Below, in pieces: positions 1-7,804 of a stretch of 33,491 bases of DNA (position 1 is the first letter of the stretch; the number at the start of each line of letters is the position of its first letter). Source of the DNA: Halomonas sp. (GTDB lineage: Bacteria > Pseudomonadota > Gammaproteobacteria > Pseudomonadales > Halomonadaceae). The stretch spans positions 1 through 33,491 of the forward strand of contig SKHS01000261.1 in NCBI GenBank assembly GCA_007116835.1. Direction: 5' to 3'. The translations under genes and the position numbers were made by a program. Under the pieces are notes generated by a model that had not been told where the DNA came from, did not search any database, and saw only the letters and a program-made list of their open reading frames with translations.

Positions 1-24
1 TCTATCAATATGAGGAACGGGCAA

Positions 25-52
25 CATAAAAAAGCCCCGCTCAGGCGGGGCT
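25..52 (-). terminator. Rho-independent terminator of the DUF6482-type gene
   Basis: Read on the minus strand, AGCCCCGC-CTGA-GCGGGGCT forms a perfect 8-bp GC-rich stem with a 4-base loop, followed at once by a run of T (the A run at 28-33 on the plus strand). It lies about 80 bases beyond the stop codon of the minus-strand gene at 131-466, where a terminator would be expected. Confidence 0.85.
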
Positions 53-130
53 GCAGATCATAGCACTAGATAAACGTTAGCAGGCGAATAGAGTAAAGAG
101 AGATAAGTGAGGATCACACCAACCGTCACT

Positions 131-466
131 TTAATGCCGTGTCTCAAATGCCACGCGAACGCCGTATGCCATACGCTGTTGCGCGGAAACCGGCGGGGTG
201 TCGTTGCCGATCATCTCATCGGCGGCTTCTGCCCAGGTGAGAACGCCGTGGGTAAAACCAAGCGGTGCTAGTGCACGGCTGACCCATTGGGTGCCGCTAA
301 AACGCTTGGTTTCACCCTGGGCATCGACCAGCAAGCTAACCGAATCATGGTGATGCAATCGCACGATATACCAGCCCATATCGATGCCATGTAGCTCTAC
401 CTCGGGAAGCGGCGCTTGAAGCTGCGCGAGGTCATCAAGCGTGAGGTGGGTGGGGAGTGAAAGCAT
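131..466 (-). CDS. DUF6482-family small protein of unknown function
   Basis: A 111-residue, acidic, soluble protein with no signal peptide or membrane segment. The pattern is an N-terminal LDDLAQL helix, then alternating strands (GWYIVRLHHH, SVSLLVDAQGE), a helix ending in LAPLG, and a C-terminal stretch with DEMIG. This resembles small Pseudomonas and Halomonas proteins grouped as DUF6482, in which a DEM motif near the C-terminus recurs. The family assignment is from memory of the pattern, and no function is known. It is a single-gene unit with its own terminator, divergent from the cation transporter across about 200 bases. The ATG at 466 is the only good start. Confidence 0.6.
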   Translation of the reverse strand: MLSLPTHLTLDDLAQLQAPLPEVELHGIDMGWYIVRLHHHDSVSLLVDAQGETKRFSGTQWVSRALAPLGFTHGVLTWAEAADEMIGNDTPPVSAQQRMAYGVRVAFETRH

Positions 467-671
467 GTCATACCCTCATCAAGTGGCACTCTATATTTTT
501 GAGTCTAAATATTATGCCGTATTTGTACATCTATTTATGTTTTTTGTACAAGTGTGAGTGGAGCGATAAGGTTTTGGTGACTTGGTTGGTGTTAGCGCGA
601 GCATGATACGCTTTACTGATAATGTCGATTTCTCATAGCTGCTTGGCTACGATAAGCAATTAGTATGAAAA
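467..671. promoter_or_regulatory. Divergent intergenic region with two TTTGTACA direct repeats
   Basis: This gap of 205 bases separates the minus-strand DUF6482-type gene from the plus-strand cation-efflux gene and must hold both promoters. TTTGTACA occurs at 522-529 and again at 543-550, exactly 21 bases apart (two helical turns). Each copy contains the 6-base palindrome TGTACA. The same-face spacing suggests a regulator site, but no regulator can be named. AT-rich stretches around 490-545 could supply a minus-strand -10 element. No small ORF is convincing here. Confidence 0.35.
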
Positions 672-1589
672 ATGAGACAGTTTATGACGGCCACCCTTGA
701 GCAGCGTGCTCTGAAAATATCTATTCTGGTAACCCTAGGCGTATCGGCCTTGGGCATTGTGTTTGGCCTTTTGTCAGGCTCTCGTTCGGTGCTTTTCGAT
801 GGTGTTTTTTCAACAATTGATGCCGCCATGTCAGGCTTGGCGCTCGTTGTAGCACGGATGGTTGTCAAAGAAGCTAGCCAGCGCTTTCAGCACGGTTATT
901 GGCATCTTGAACCACTGGTAGCGGCGCTTAACGGCAGTATTTTATTGCTGTTATGTTTCTATGCTTTTTTGAATGCTGTCCAGGGATTGATGGAAGGGGG
1001 CAACGAACTCGCTTTCGGAATTGCTATCTTATACGCAGTGGCTGTCACGATGATCTGTACCGCCATGGCGGTCTATCAGCGCAAGTTAAACCGCCAAGTT
1101 AAGTCGGAATTGGTGCGTATTGATATGCATGGGTGGGTGATGGCGGCGCTCATAACAGGGGCATTGCTGGTGGCCTTTGGCATCGCCTGGATGATGGAGA
1201 AAACCAGCTATGCCTATTTGACCCCCTATGTAGACTCTCTATTGCTCACCGTGCTGACTTTGTGCTTATTGCCAGTTCCCATTGGTATTGTAAAACGTGC
1301 GATGCGAGATATTTTTCTGATTGCTCCCAGTGCGTTAGACAGCGAAGTTCATACGGCCATGGGGCCTGTGATGCAACGAGAGGGTGTGCTTTCCTATACC
1401 AGTCATGTCGCTAAAAGTGGGCGCGGTTATTTCATCGAGATCCATATTGTGACATCGCCTGATTTTGCCTGCGAGAACGGGGTTGCCGAGCTGGATAATA
1501 TCCGTGGACAGATTGTTGAGAGGATCTCTATTGCGCCTGAGCACTGCTGGTTTACGGTCGCCTTTACTGCGGATAAACGGTGGATTTGA
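672..1589 (+). CDS. Cation-efflux-family (CDF-like) inner-membrane transporter
   Basis: A 305-residue protein with about six hydrophobic segments and a C-terminal soluble domain of about 80 residues, the layout of cation diffusion facilitators (proton-coupled Zn/Co/Cd/Fe exporters). Segment 2 carries FDGVFSTID (D43, D50), followed by the basic, aromatic stretch RFQHGYWHLEP (71-81) typical of a divergent branch annotated as predicted Co/Zn/Cd transporters. The usual HxxxD pair in segment 5 is not evident: that place reads IDMHGWVMAAL (150-160). D188 lies at segment 6. Substrate is therefore uncertain. An alternative ATG at 684 (MTATLEQR) is equally plausible, as neither start has a strong ribosome binding site. 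The gene converges on the heme operon, 36 bases away. Confidence 0.75.
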   Translation: MRQFMTATLEQRALKISILVTLGVSALGIVFGLLSGSRSVLFDGVFSTIDAAMSGLALVVARMVVKEASQRFQHGYWHLEPLVAALNGSILLLLCFYAFLNAVQGLMEGGNELAFGIAILYAVAVTMICTAMAVYQRKLNRQVKSELVRIDMHGWVMAALITGALLVAFGIAWMMEKTSYAYLTPYVDSLLLTVLTLCLLPVPIGIVKRAMRDIFLIAPSALDSEVHTAMGPVMQREGVLSYTSHVAKSGRGYFIEIHIVTSPDFACENGVAELDNIRGQIVERISIAPEHCWFTVAFTADKRWI

Positions 1590-1625
1590 TACCTCATTAA
1601 GTGGGCAGGCTGATGCTTATTTCCA

Positions 1626-2387
1626 TCAAGGTGCCAGTAAAAACTGAGGAGTACGCAGGTCTTCATATGCTACGCGGTTGATGTTGACCTGATAAATGTC
1701 CTCAATGCGCCTTGATGTAAGCACCTGGGCGGGCGTGCCGTGGGCAATGCGCTGCCCTTTATGTAACAGCCACACTTGGTCGGCGTAGGTGCTGGCTAGA
1801 TTGAGGTCGTGAAGCACACAAACAATCGCCATACGGTGCCGTTCCGCCCAGGCGCGCAGCTGGCGCATTAAACGCTGCTGCTGGCCGATATCGAGAGCGC
1901 TGGTGGGCTCATCCAGCAGTAAAAGCCCACCATCCTTTGCGGTGGAAGAGCGCCGTGAAAGCAACTGACAAACACCCCGCGCAATCATTACCCGCTGACG
2001 TTCGCCGCCGGAAAGTGATAGTACGCTGCGGGTAGCTAAATGCGTCAGGTCTAAATCATGCAGTAACTCTACAACAAGTGCGTTGCTGGGGTTGCTGCCT
2101 AAACTCACCAGCTCACAGGTTTGCCAGTCAAAGCCGGGCAGTTCCTGCTGAGCCACCAGTGCGCGACGATTGGCAAGCTCGCTAATTGGCCAATCACCCA
2201 GAGGTTTGCCATCCAGGTGTAGCTCGCCTTGTTCACAGGGGCGAAACCCCGATAGCATGCTAAGTAGTGTGCTTTTGCCCGCGCCGTTGGGACCAACAAT
2301 GGCGAGTAGCTCACCAGGGCGAAGTGTGCCGTCCAGCGGTGAGATAGAGGGCGTGGTGGTGAAGCCCGCTTGATGTAGGGTTAGCAT
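1626..2387 (-). CDS. hmuV: Heme ABC transporter ATP-binding protein HmuV
   Basis: Cytosolic ATPase that powers heme import through HmuU. Counting from MLTLHQAGF (253 residues, the usual HmuV size), it shows Walker A GPNGAGKST, signature LSGGERQRV, Walker B LLLLDEPTSALD, and a switch His in VLHDLNLA. The reading frame extends upstream to 2633, but those 82 residues lie inside hmuU, are rich in Arg, Ala and Pro, and do not resemble an ABC domain. The ATG at 2387 overlaps the hmuU stop by 7 bases, as expected for translational coupling. It is the last gene of the operon and converges on the cation transporter. No clear terminator was found in the 36 bases between them. Confidence 0.93.
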   Translation of the reverse strand: MLTLHQAGFTTTPSISPLDGTLRPGELLAIVGPNGAGKSTLLSMLSGFRPCEQGELHLDGKPLGDWPISELANRRALVAQQELPGFDWQTCELVSLGSNPSNALVVELLHDLDLTHLATRSVLSLSGGERQRVMIARGVCQLLSRRSSTAKDGGLLLLDEPTSALDIGQQQRLMRQLRAWAERHRMAIVCVLHDLNLASTYADQVWLLHKGQRIAHGTPAQVLTSRRIEDIYQVNINRVAYEDLRTPQFLLAP

Positions 2388-3421
2388 GCCCGATTCCGAC
2401 GCATTAGGAGGTAAAGAAAATAGGGGCCGCCCAGTAGGCTGGTTAACAGCCCGACGGGAATTTCGGCGGGGGCACCCAAGGTACGCGCCAGGGTATCTGC
2501 GACCACTAATAGTAGCGCGCCACCGAGCATTGACGCGGGCAGCAGTAGGCGGTGGCCAGGCCCGAGCCAAAGCCGCAGGCAGTGCGGCACGAGTAAGCCC
2601 AAAAAGCCAATCACGCCGGTAAGCGCAACGCACAGCCCTACGCCAAGTGAGGTCGCCACCACAACGCGGCGCTTGAGCCGGGTGGCGTCAAGCCCGGCAG
2701 CGTGGGCGGTGGCCTCTCCTAGCTGCAGCAGGTCGAGTTCTTTGGCACTGCGCAACAGCATCCATAGAGCGACGCTAATGAGTAGCAGTGCGAGTGCCGT
2801 GGTGCGCCATAGGGCGTTGGTGAGCGTTCCCATTCCCCATAAACTGAGCTGACGGAGCTGTTCGTCGCTGGCAATAAACGCCAGTACACCGCCTCCAGCA
2901 CCTGCTAAGGTGTTGATTGCTAAGCCCGCGAGTAGCAGCGACATGACGGCGGCACTGCCACCCCCTTGGCGCTTGGCAATGCCAAACACCACCAAACAGA
3001 CGCAAAGGGCTCCGAGAAAGCCCGCCGCAAACTGACCGTAAAGGCTACCGGCAGCGCTGCCCTGAAATAGCACAATCCAAAGCGCCACAAATAGCCCCGC
3101 GCCGCTTGCGAGCCCAAGCAGAGTAGGGTCGGCCAGTGGGTTGCGAAATAGCCCCTGCATGGCGGCTCCGCTACCCGCCAGCATCGCTCCCACGGCAACC
3201 CCCAGCAGTAAGCGCGGCAGGCGAAGTTGCCACCACACCTGGACGCTGAGTTCACTGGCACTGCCATTGATGAGTGCCCAGGGTGATACGCCCAACGTAC
3301 CCGAGGCGGCACCCCAGCCCAGGGCAATTATTAGCGCCAGCGTAAGGCTGCTTAATACACGTATGGTTCGGCTAAGCGGTAGCCCAAGTCGATAACGGAC
3401 ATAGGGGGCGCTAGAGATCAT
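2381..3421 (-). CDS. hmuU: Heme ABC transporter permease HmuU (FecCD family)
   Basis: A 346-residue integral membrane protein with about ten hydrophobic segments, characteristic of FecCD/BtuC permeases. Recognisable family stretches are LRLPRLLLGVAVGAMLAGSGAAMQGLFRNPLADP (about residues 66-99) and, later, GVIGFLGLLVPHCLRLWLGP, which holds the cytoplasmic loop that contacts the ATPase. It forms the inner-membrane channel for heme with HmuV and receives heme from HmuT. The start codon overlaps the hmuT stop by 4 bases (ATGA), so translation is coupled. The identification as the heme rather than a siderophore permease rests on its place between hmuT and hmuV. Confidence 0.93.
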   Translation of the reverse strand: MISSAPYVRYRLGLPLSRTIRVLSSLTLALIIALGWGAASGTLGVSPWALINGSASELSVQVWWQLRLPRLLLGVAVGAMLAGSGAAMQGLFRNPLADPTLLGLASGAGLFVALWIVLFQGSAAGSLYGQFAAGFLGALCVCLVVFGIAKRQGGGSAAVMSLLLAGLAINTLAGAGGGVLAFIASDEQLRQLSLWGMGTLTNALWRTTALALLLISVALWMLLRSAKELDLLQLGEATAHAAGLDATRLKRRVVVATSLGVGLCVALTGVIGFLGLLVPHCLRLWLGPGHRLLLPASMLGGALLLVVADTLARTLGAPAEIPVGLLTSLLGGPYFLYLLMRRNRAC

Positions 3422-4290
3422 CGGCTAACCTGCTCTATGCCAAGCAGTGCTTCAATGTTCTGGCGCAGGGTAAATAGTTGGTCAGGCGTGCGGGGGCCAA
3501 AACCGAGCAGCGACTGATCATCAATCACAATAAGCCGCTGTTCACGTCCTGCGGGCGTTAAACGCATACCCGGTAGCTGCCATAGCGCGCTTTCACCGCC
3601 CAGCGCGTCTAGCCCCCGCTGGGACATAATCACCAGCGTGGGTGCTTCTTTGGCCAAGGCCTCTGCCGCAACGTTTTGATAACCCGCCATATTGTCAAAA
3701 GCATTGTCGATTCCAATGGCCTCCAAGGCGATATGGGCGGCGGTATCGTTACCCGCGACTCGCGGTGTTAGGCCGCTATGGTGAAGAATAAACATCGCAC
3801 GCGTGTCAGGCAGCGGGGGGAGAGCTGCCAATCGCTCAAGGGTGGCGGTGAGTGAGGCGGCCAGCGCGTCGCCCTCTTGCTGGCGCTGGGTGTGCTGAGC
3901 CACCGTGCGGACTTTCTCGGCAATGGAGGAAAGCGAGGCAGGCGCATCGATTACATCAACCGTTACGCCCACGGCCTCTAGCTGTTCCAACACTTCTTTA
4001 GGGCCCGACTGGCTGGCTGCCAGCACACGGTTCGGTGCAACAGAGAGCACACTTTCTGCCGACAGTTGGCGTAAATAGCCTACCGAAGGCAGTGCGGCCA
4101 TTTCTGGTGGGTGGGTGACCGTGTCGTCGCGGGCAACGACCTCAATATCCGCGTCAAGGGCAGCAATAGTTTCAGCGATATCACCGCCCAGGATGACCCA
4201 GCGCTCGTTGGCTAGCGCCCCTCCCATGGTGGTTAGCCAGCCAATAAGCAGCACAGCAAGTGAACAGCATTTAAAGGGGGTTGCGTTCAT
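3418..4290 (-). CDS. hmuT: Periplasmic heme-binding protein HmuT
   Basis: A 290-residue substrate-binding protein with a signal peptide (MNATPFKCC, a hydrophobic run, then GGALA before NERWVILGG). The mature part follows the heme-binding subgroup of the BtuF/FhuD fold: ILGGDIAETIAALD near the start, VGYLRQLSAE (about 70-79) holding the Tyr that ligates heme in family members, and GFGPRTPDQLFTLRQ near the C-terminus. It carries heme from the outer-membrane receptor to HmuUV. It overlaps hmuS upstream and hmuU downstream by 4 bases each, an unbroken coupled series. Confidence 0.93.
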   Translation of the reverse strand: MNATPFKCCSLAVLLIGWLTTMGGALANERWVILGGDIAETIAALDADIEVVARDDTVTHPPEMAALPSVGYLRQLSAESVLSVAPNRVLAASQSGPKEVLEQLEAVGVTVDVIDAPASLSSIAEKVRTVAQHTQRQQEGDALAASLTATLERLAALPPLPDTRAMFILHHSGLTPRVAGNDTAAHIALEAIGIDNAFDNMAGYQNVAAEALAKEAPTLVIMSQRGLDALGGESALWQLPGMRLTPAGREQRLIVIDDQSLLGFGPRTPDQLFTLRQNIEALLGIEQVSR

Positions 4291-5339
4291 GCCACCGCCT
4301 CTTGGCTGCCGAGTTCATCCAGCAGTTGTCGCCACTCCCAGCGCTCAATGCTTCCTTCCTGGCGCTGAGCGTACATTTGCAGCACCAACGTGCCTTCTGC
4401 ATCAAAAGCTTCCACGCTAGTGACGCCACCGTCGCGGTTAGGCTTACTAACCTGCCACACTTGGTCGATAGCGGTGTCGTTAAGGTGCAGGGTGAACTGC
4501 TCGCCGAACAGGTTTAGCCAGCCGTGGGCGCGTTGAGGTTCAGGTAGCGTGCCAGTACGAATTTGCACGCAGCCAGGACTGGCCACGAACAGCATCAGTG
4601 GCAGCGTGCGTTGACTTGCTTTAGTTAACAGACTTTCTAGAGCATCCACGGGGAGGGAGCGCGTAAAGCGGCCTTCCATTAGCTGGTTGGCTTCGAGACG
4701 TTCCAGGTGGTGACGTTGAAGCAGGGCGAAGAATTGGTGCACATCGCGCATCGCCGCCCATTCGCTGGCTAGCGTTGGCGCTGCTGGAAGGGCACGCTTT
4801 AAGCGGGGAACGCACTGGGTAAACGCGGGAGTGTCCATGGTGCCCAGTGCGGCTAGCGCTCCCCAGTGGCGAGGTAGCGGATTTTCCAGTGCAAAACTCT
4901 TATGAATGGCGCAACCATGCTGGTTGAAAACTTGCAGACTCCAGCGCCACTGGGCTGTTTCGTTCCCCGTGGGCACTGGGTCACGGATTAGGCAGGCCCA
5001 GTGCCAATGGGAATACAGCAGCCGTAAATCTAGGCCGCCTGGGTCAAGTAACAAGCCCGTTTGTGGCCCGCCGTTTAGTTCTGGGTAATCACCGGTTTGT
5101 TCAAGTACGGCTAAGCGTGAGCGGGTGAGGGCTTTGACACGCCCCAGCTGAGGCAAGCGAGCGGCAAGATCTTTCGGGGCTAGAGGCAGCGTCCACACGT
5201 CGCGGCCTAAGCGGGCGGCCTGCAGTTCACCTTCGCTGATCGATAAGCGCTCAGCGATATCAATCGCTGGCAGGCGCGGTCGTGCTGCCCTTGCTGCGTC
5301 AAAGGCTTCTAGAATTGCGATCTGTTGAGACTCCATCAT
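4287..5339 (-). CDS. hmuS: HemS/HmuS-type hemin-handling protein
   Basis: A 350-residue cytosolic protein made of two similar halves, as in HemS, ChuS and HmuS, which bind incoming heme and degrade it or pass it on. N-terminal landmarks are RPRLPAIDIAERLSISEGEL (about 20-39) and LGRVKALTRS. The second half has WAAMRDVHQFFALLQRH, then LFVASPGCVQIRTG and GWLNLFGEQFTLHL, the conserved heme-pocket strands. The His in the MRDVHQFF context is a candidate axial ligand by family analogy. The first ATG (MMES) is used, and the gene sits 31 bases after the receptor stop. Whether it degrades heme or only carries it cannot be told from sequence. Confidence 0.9.
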   Translation of the reverse strand: MMESQQIAILEAFDAARAARPRLPAIDIAERLSISEGELQAARLGRDVWTLPLAPKDLAARLPQLGRVKALTRSRLAVLEQTGDYPELNGGPQTGLLLDPGGLDLRLLYSHWHWACLIRDPVPTGNETAQWRWSLQVFNQHGCAIHKSFALENPLPRHWGALAALGTMDTPAFTQCVPRLKRALPAAPTLASEWAAMRDVHQFFALLQRHHLERLEANQLMEGRFTRSLPVDALESLLTKASQRTLPLMLFVASPGCVQIRTGTLPEPQRAHGWLNLFGEQFTLHLNDTAIDQVWQVSKPNRDGGVTSVEAFDAEGTLVLQMYAQRQEGSIERWEWRQLLDELGSQEAVA

Positions 5340-5370
5340 ACGTCACCTCTAGAATTAACAGGACAGGGGG

Positions 5371-7344
5371 TTACCACTGCCAGTTGAGGGTGGCGAACAG
5401 GCTGCGCCCGTCGCCCAGGCTGCCATCAGGTCGGTACCACACCTTGTCGCCAAGGTTGGCGAGGCGCAGTGCGGTATCAATGGCGGGGGTGATTTGCCAG
5501 GCAAGATGTAGATCGTGCAGTCCGTAACCGGGCAGGCGCTCATCGTCACCTTGTTTATCGAAGGATTGGGCAAAACGGCCTTGCCAACCGATCCGTACAT
5601 CGCCGTTATAAAGCGCGATGTCATTGCCCACTGTCATTTCCAACGGTGTTTGGCTACCCAGGGCATCGCCGCTGTCACGGTCTTTACCAGATACTTCCGA
5701 AAGGCCCGCAAAACTGGTGAGGAGTGGGAATGCGCTAGGTTGCCAAGAAAGTCGGACGTCATAGCCCCACAGCTGGGCGCGCTGTACATTTACCGCTTGA
5801 GTGGTGCCGGCCATGATATCGACCTGAGTGTCGATGAAGTCGTCAGCGCGGGTGTCGAAGTAGCTGGCGCGCACCTGCCAATCGCCTTGGTGCCACACCA
5901 CGCCGCTTTCCCAGGTGCGGCTGGTTTCAGGCGATAGGCTAGGGTTGGGAATCCAGTAGTTGTCGGGTGCACAGAAGAATGGTCCCGCGCAGAAGCCGGC
6001 AAAGTGGCGTTCATTGGCGTAGAGCTCGGAAAGACTCGGGGCGCGGAAAGCTTCGGCGTAGCCGGAGAACAGCATGAGAGAATCATCTGGCCGCCACGCA
6101 AGGCGGAAACGCGGCGATAGCTGGTCATGTACGCTGTCAGCATCATGTTGACCGCTGGCATCGTAGCGGTCGTAGCGCGCGCCAATACCGACATCAAATT
6201 GCCCCACACCGCCCTCAGCTAGGTAGCTACCGGCAGTGAGGGTGGTGTCTAAATAGGCCGCTTGGGTGTCGATATCTGCCTTGGGGAAGCCGTTAGCGTT
6301 GCCTTCTGGACGTTGGCGAGCCTGCTCTAGCTCCGCACCAAACACCAGCGTTTGCGAGAGCCAACCATGATCAATGCTGTGATAGCCGTCGCTTTGCAGG
6401 CCAACACGCTCCAGAGTGCGGCTGGCCTGGGACTCATCGATATCCTGTTGGCTAAAGGTGAGCTGTGAGGTGATTTCAGTGGCGCCACTTGGCTGCCAAC
6501 GGTGGCCAAGCTGTACGTTGTTGCTCTCAACATCTCGCTCGCGCAGCGGGTTGCTAGTACTGGTCGATAACTGCTGCGGGTTGGCGGGTTGGGTGGTGCT
6601 CTCGTCATAATGCTGCCAGCTAATAAACACCCGCTGATCGTCGCTTGGCTCCCAGCCGCCTTTTAAGAGCATGCTATTTAGGCTGGCGTCCTCTGCAGCT
6701 TTATCGCCCCCGGCGCGGCGAATATCGCTGGATTCACTACGGCCTAAGGAAAACAGCCCATCTACCTGCCCATTAGCCGTATCGCGGCGGCCAAAGGCCG
6801 TCAGGCTGCCACGCATTTCGTCGCTGGCCGTTGCACCGCCTAGGGATAGGCGCACACCGCTATCTTTGCCAGGGGGTAGCAGGTCGCTGGCTTCTACACT
6901 GGTAAAACTAACCACACCGCCCATGGCATTACTGCCATACAGGCTGGAAAGTGCACCGCGGGCAATCTGGACTTCTTGAATTAAGACGGGGTCGAGGAAG
7001 AAGTTACCCACATGGCCGGTGGCAATATCCTGTCGAGTACCATCTAGGCGCACCAGCACACCATTTCGTCCGAAGCCCCGCATGCTCAGCGTTTGTCCAT
7101 TACGGCGTCCTTGGCCAGCAACATGCAAGCCGGGCTGGCGGCTCAGTACATCTTCAACGCGGCTGGCGGTGGCAAGCGCTGCATCTTGACGGTCAATGAT
7201 GTCGATTATCAACGGTGCGCGGGAAAGGTCTGTAGGCGCTCGGGTGCCCGTGACTGTAACGGGATCTAAGTCGGTGCCATGGGCGTGGGCAGGCAGCAGA
7301 GGGAGTAAGGTAAGGCAAAGGCCTAATGTGTAGGTCGGTTTCAT
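5371..7344 (-). CDS. hmuR: TonB-dependent outer-membrane heme receptor
   Basis: A 657-residue receptor. A signal peptide (MKPTYTLGLCLTLLPLLPAHAHG) is followed by a TonB-box-like DPVTVTGTR, a plug domain with DVLSRQPGLHV, MRGFGRNGVLVRLDG and ALSSLYGSNAMGGVVSF, and a 22-strand barrel ending in an aromatic residue (LNWQW). The heme-receptor landmarks FRAPSLSELY and WIPNPSLSPET are present, with a His between them in NERHF, the usual heme ligand position. A CAGPFFC cysteine pair sits next to that His and probably forms an extracellular disulfide. It takes heme from host or environmental hemoproteins and passes it to HmuT using TonB-ExbBD energy encoded elsewhere. It lies 94 bases downstream of hemP. 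Confidence 0.92.
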   Translation of the reverse strand: MKPTYTLGLCLTLLPLLPAHAHGTDLDPVTVTGTRAPTDLSRAPLIIDIIDRQDAALATASRVEDVLSRQPGLHVAGQGRRNGQTLSMRGFGRNGVLVRLDGTRQDIATGHVGNFFLDPVLIQEVQIARGALSSLYGSNAMGGVVSFTSVEASDLLPPGKDSGVRLSLGGATASDEMRGSLTAFGRRDTANGQVDGLFSLGRSESSDIRRAGGDKAAEDASLNSMLLKGGWEPSDDQRVFISWQHYDESTTQPANPQQLSTSTSNPLRERDVESNNVQLGHRWQPSGATEITSQLTFSQQDIDESQASRTLERVGLQSDGYHSIDHGWLSQTLVFGAELEQARQRPEGNANGFPKADIDTQAAYLDTTLTAGSYLAEGGVGQFDVGIGARYDRYDASGQHDADSVHDQLSPRFRLAWRPDDSLMLFSGYAEAFRAPSLSELYANERHFAGFCAGPFFCAPDNYWIPNPSLSPETSRTWESGVVWHQGDWQVRASYFDTRADDFIDTQVDIMAGTTQAVNVQRAQLWGYDVRLSWQPSAFPLLTSFAGLSEVSGKDRDSGDALGSQTPLEMTVGNDIALYNGDVRIGWQGRFAQSFDKQGDDERLPGYGLHDLHLAWQITPAIDTALRLANLGDKVWYRPDGSLGDGRSLFATLNWQW

Positions 7345-7438
7345 GGGCCAGGCAGTTCCAGCAATAAGTGATGGATAACATGGCTGGCGGGGTGCGGTGG
7401 GCGACCTGGCTGGCTATAAAAGGGTGGGGCTCAATAAC

Positions 7439-7606
7439 TTACGCCGTTAAAATGAGCTTGCCACTTTTCGTGCGTCGCAACACATAACGACGCTGCTCAT
7501 GAAGAATAATCAGCTGACCGTCTTGATCGAGCAGCGCCTGGCTGGTTACCTCGCGGGGTGCGCTAGGCGTGCCTTGTTGGGCGGCGAATTGTTTCCTAGG
7601 CTGCAT
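7439..7606 (-). CDS. hemP: Hemin uptake protein HemP/HmuP
   Basis: A 55-residue minus-strand ORF starting at the ATG whose complement is at 7604-7606 and ending with TAA at 7439-7441. It reads MQPRKQFAAQ at the start and ends with QLIILHEQRRYVLRRTKSGK followed by LILTA. The C-terminal pattern (Ile-x-His, then Tyr-x-Leu-Arg-x-Thr-x-x-Gly-Lys-Leu-Ile-Leu-Thr) is the hallmark of the HemP/HmuP family. These small cytosolic proteins are encoded first in many heme-uptake operons. In some bacteria they act as activators of heme receptor expression. Here it is the first gene, just after the Fur-controlled promoter and 94 bases before the receptor. It is easily overlooked because of its size. Confidence 0.9.
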   Translation of the reverse strand: MQPRKQFAAQQGTPSAPREVTSQALLDQDGQLIILHEQRRYVLRRTKSGKLILTA

Positions 7607-7623
7607 GAGAGAATTTTTCCTGC

Positions 7624-7642
7624 GTTAATGATAAGCATTAGC
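7624..7642 (-). promoter_or_regulatory. Fur box of the heme operon
   Basis: GTTAATGATAAGCATTAGC matches the 19-bp Fur consensus GATAATGATAATCATTATC at 16 of 19 positions. It sits 18 bases upstream of the hemP start codon and just downstream of the best -10 candidate, where bound Fe-Fur would block transcription. A further GCATTA half-site overlaps its right end (7641-7646), so Fur may cover a longer stretch. Confidence 0.85.
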
Positions 7643-7645
7643 ATT

Positions 7646-7674
7646 AATTTAGCAGGTTTTCCCATCACTCACAA
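7646..7674 (-). promoter_or_regulatory. Candidate sigma-70 promoter of the heme operon
   Basis: On the minus strand TTGTGA (7669-7674) and TAAATT (7646-7651) are separated by exactly 17 bases, each matching the -35 or -10 consensus at four of six positions. Transcription would begin near 7639, inside the Fur box, consistent with iron repression. The rest of the gap up to 7804 holds no gene that can be supported. Confidence 0.5.
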
Positions 7675-7804
7675 CCGCTACAAAGACGCTGGCTTTCCCT
7701 TGTCTAGCCTACGAAGCGCTCTCGCGGGGGGACGCGGGGTGGGCTACGGTTTTCGGCTTGTATGCGTGCATCACGTCACTCAAAGGATCCCTCGTCAGGA
7801 GGTG

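Noticed and set aside
1590..1625. Terminator between the cation transporter and hmuV
   Set aside because: No stem with a T run could be found in this short convergent gap.
2388..2633. N-terminal extension of HmuV to the upstream start
   Set aside because: It lies fully inside hmuU, has no ABC-type sequence, and the ATG at 2387 gives a normal-length protein with a coupled 7-base overlap.
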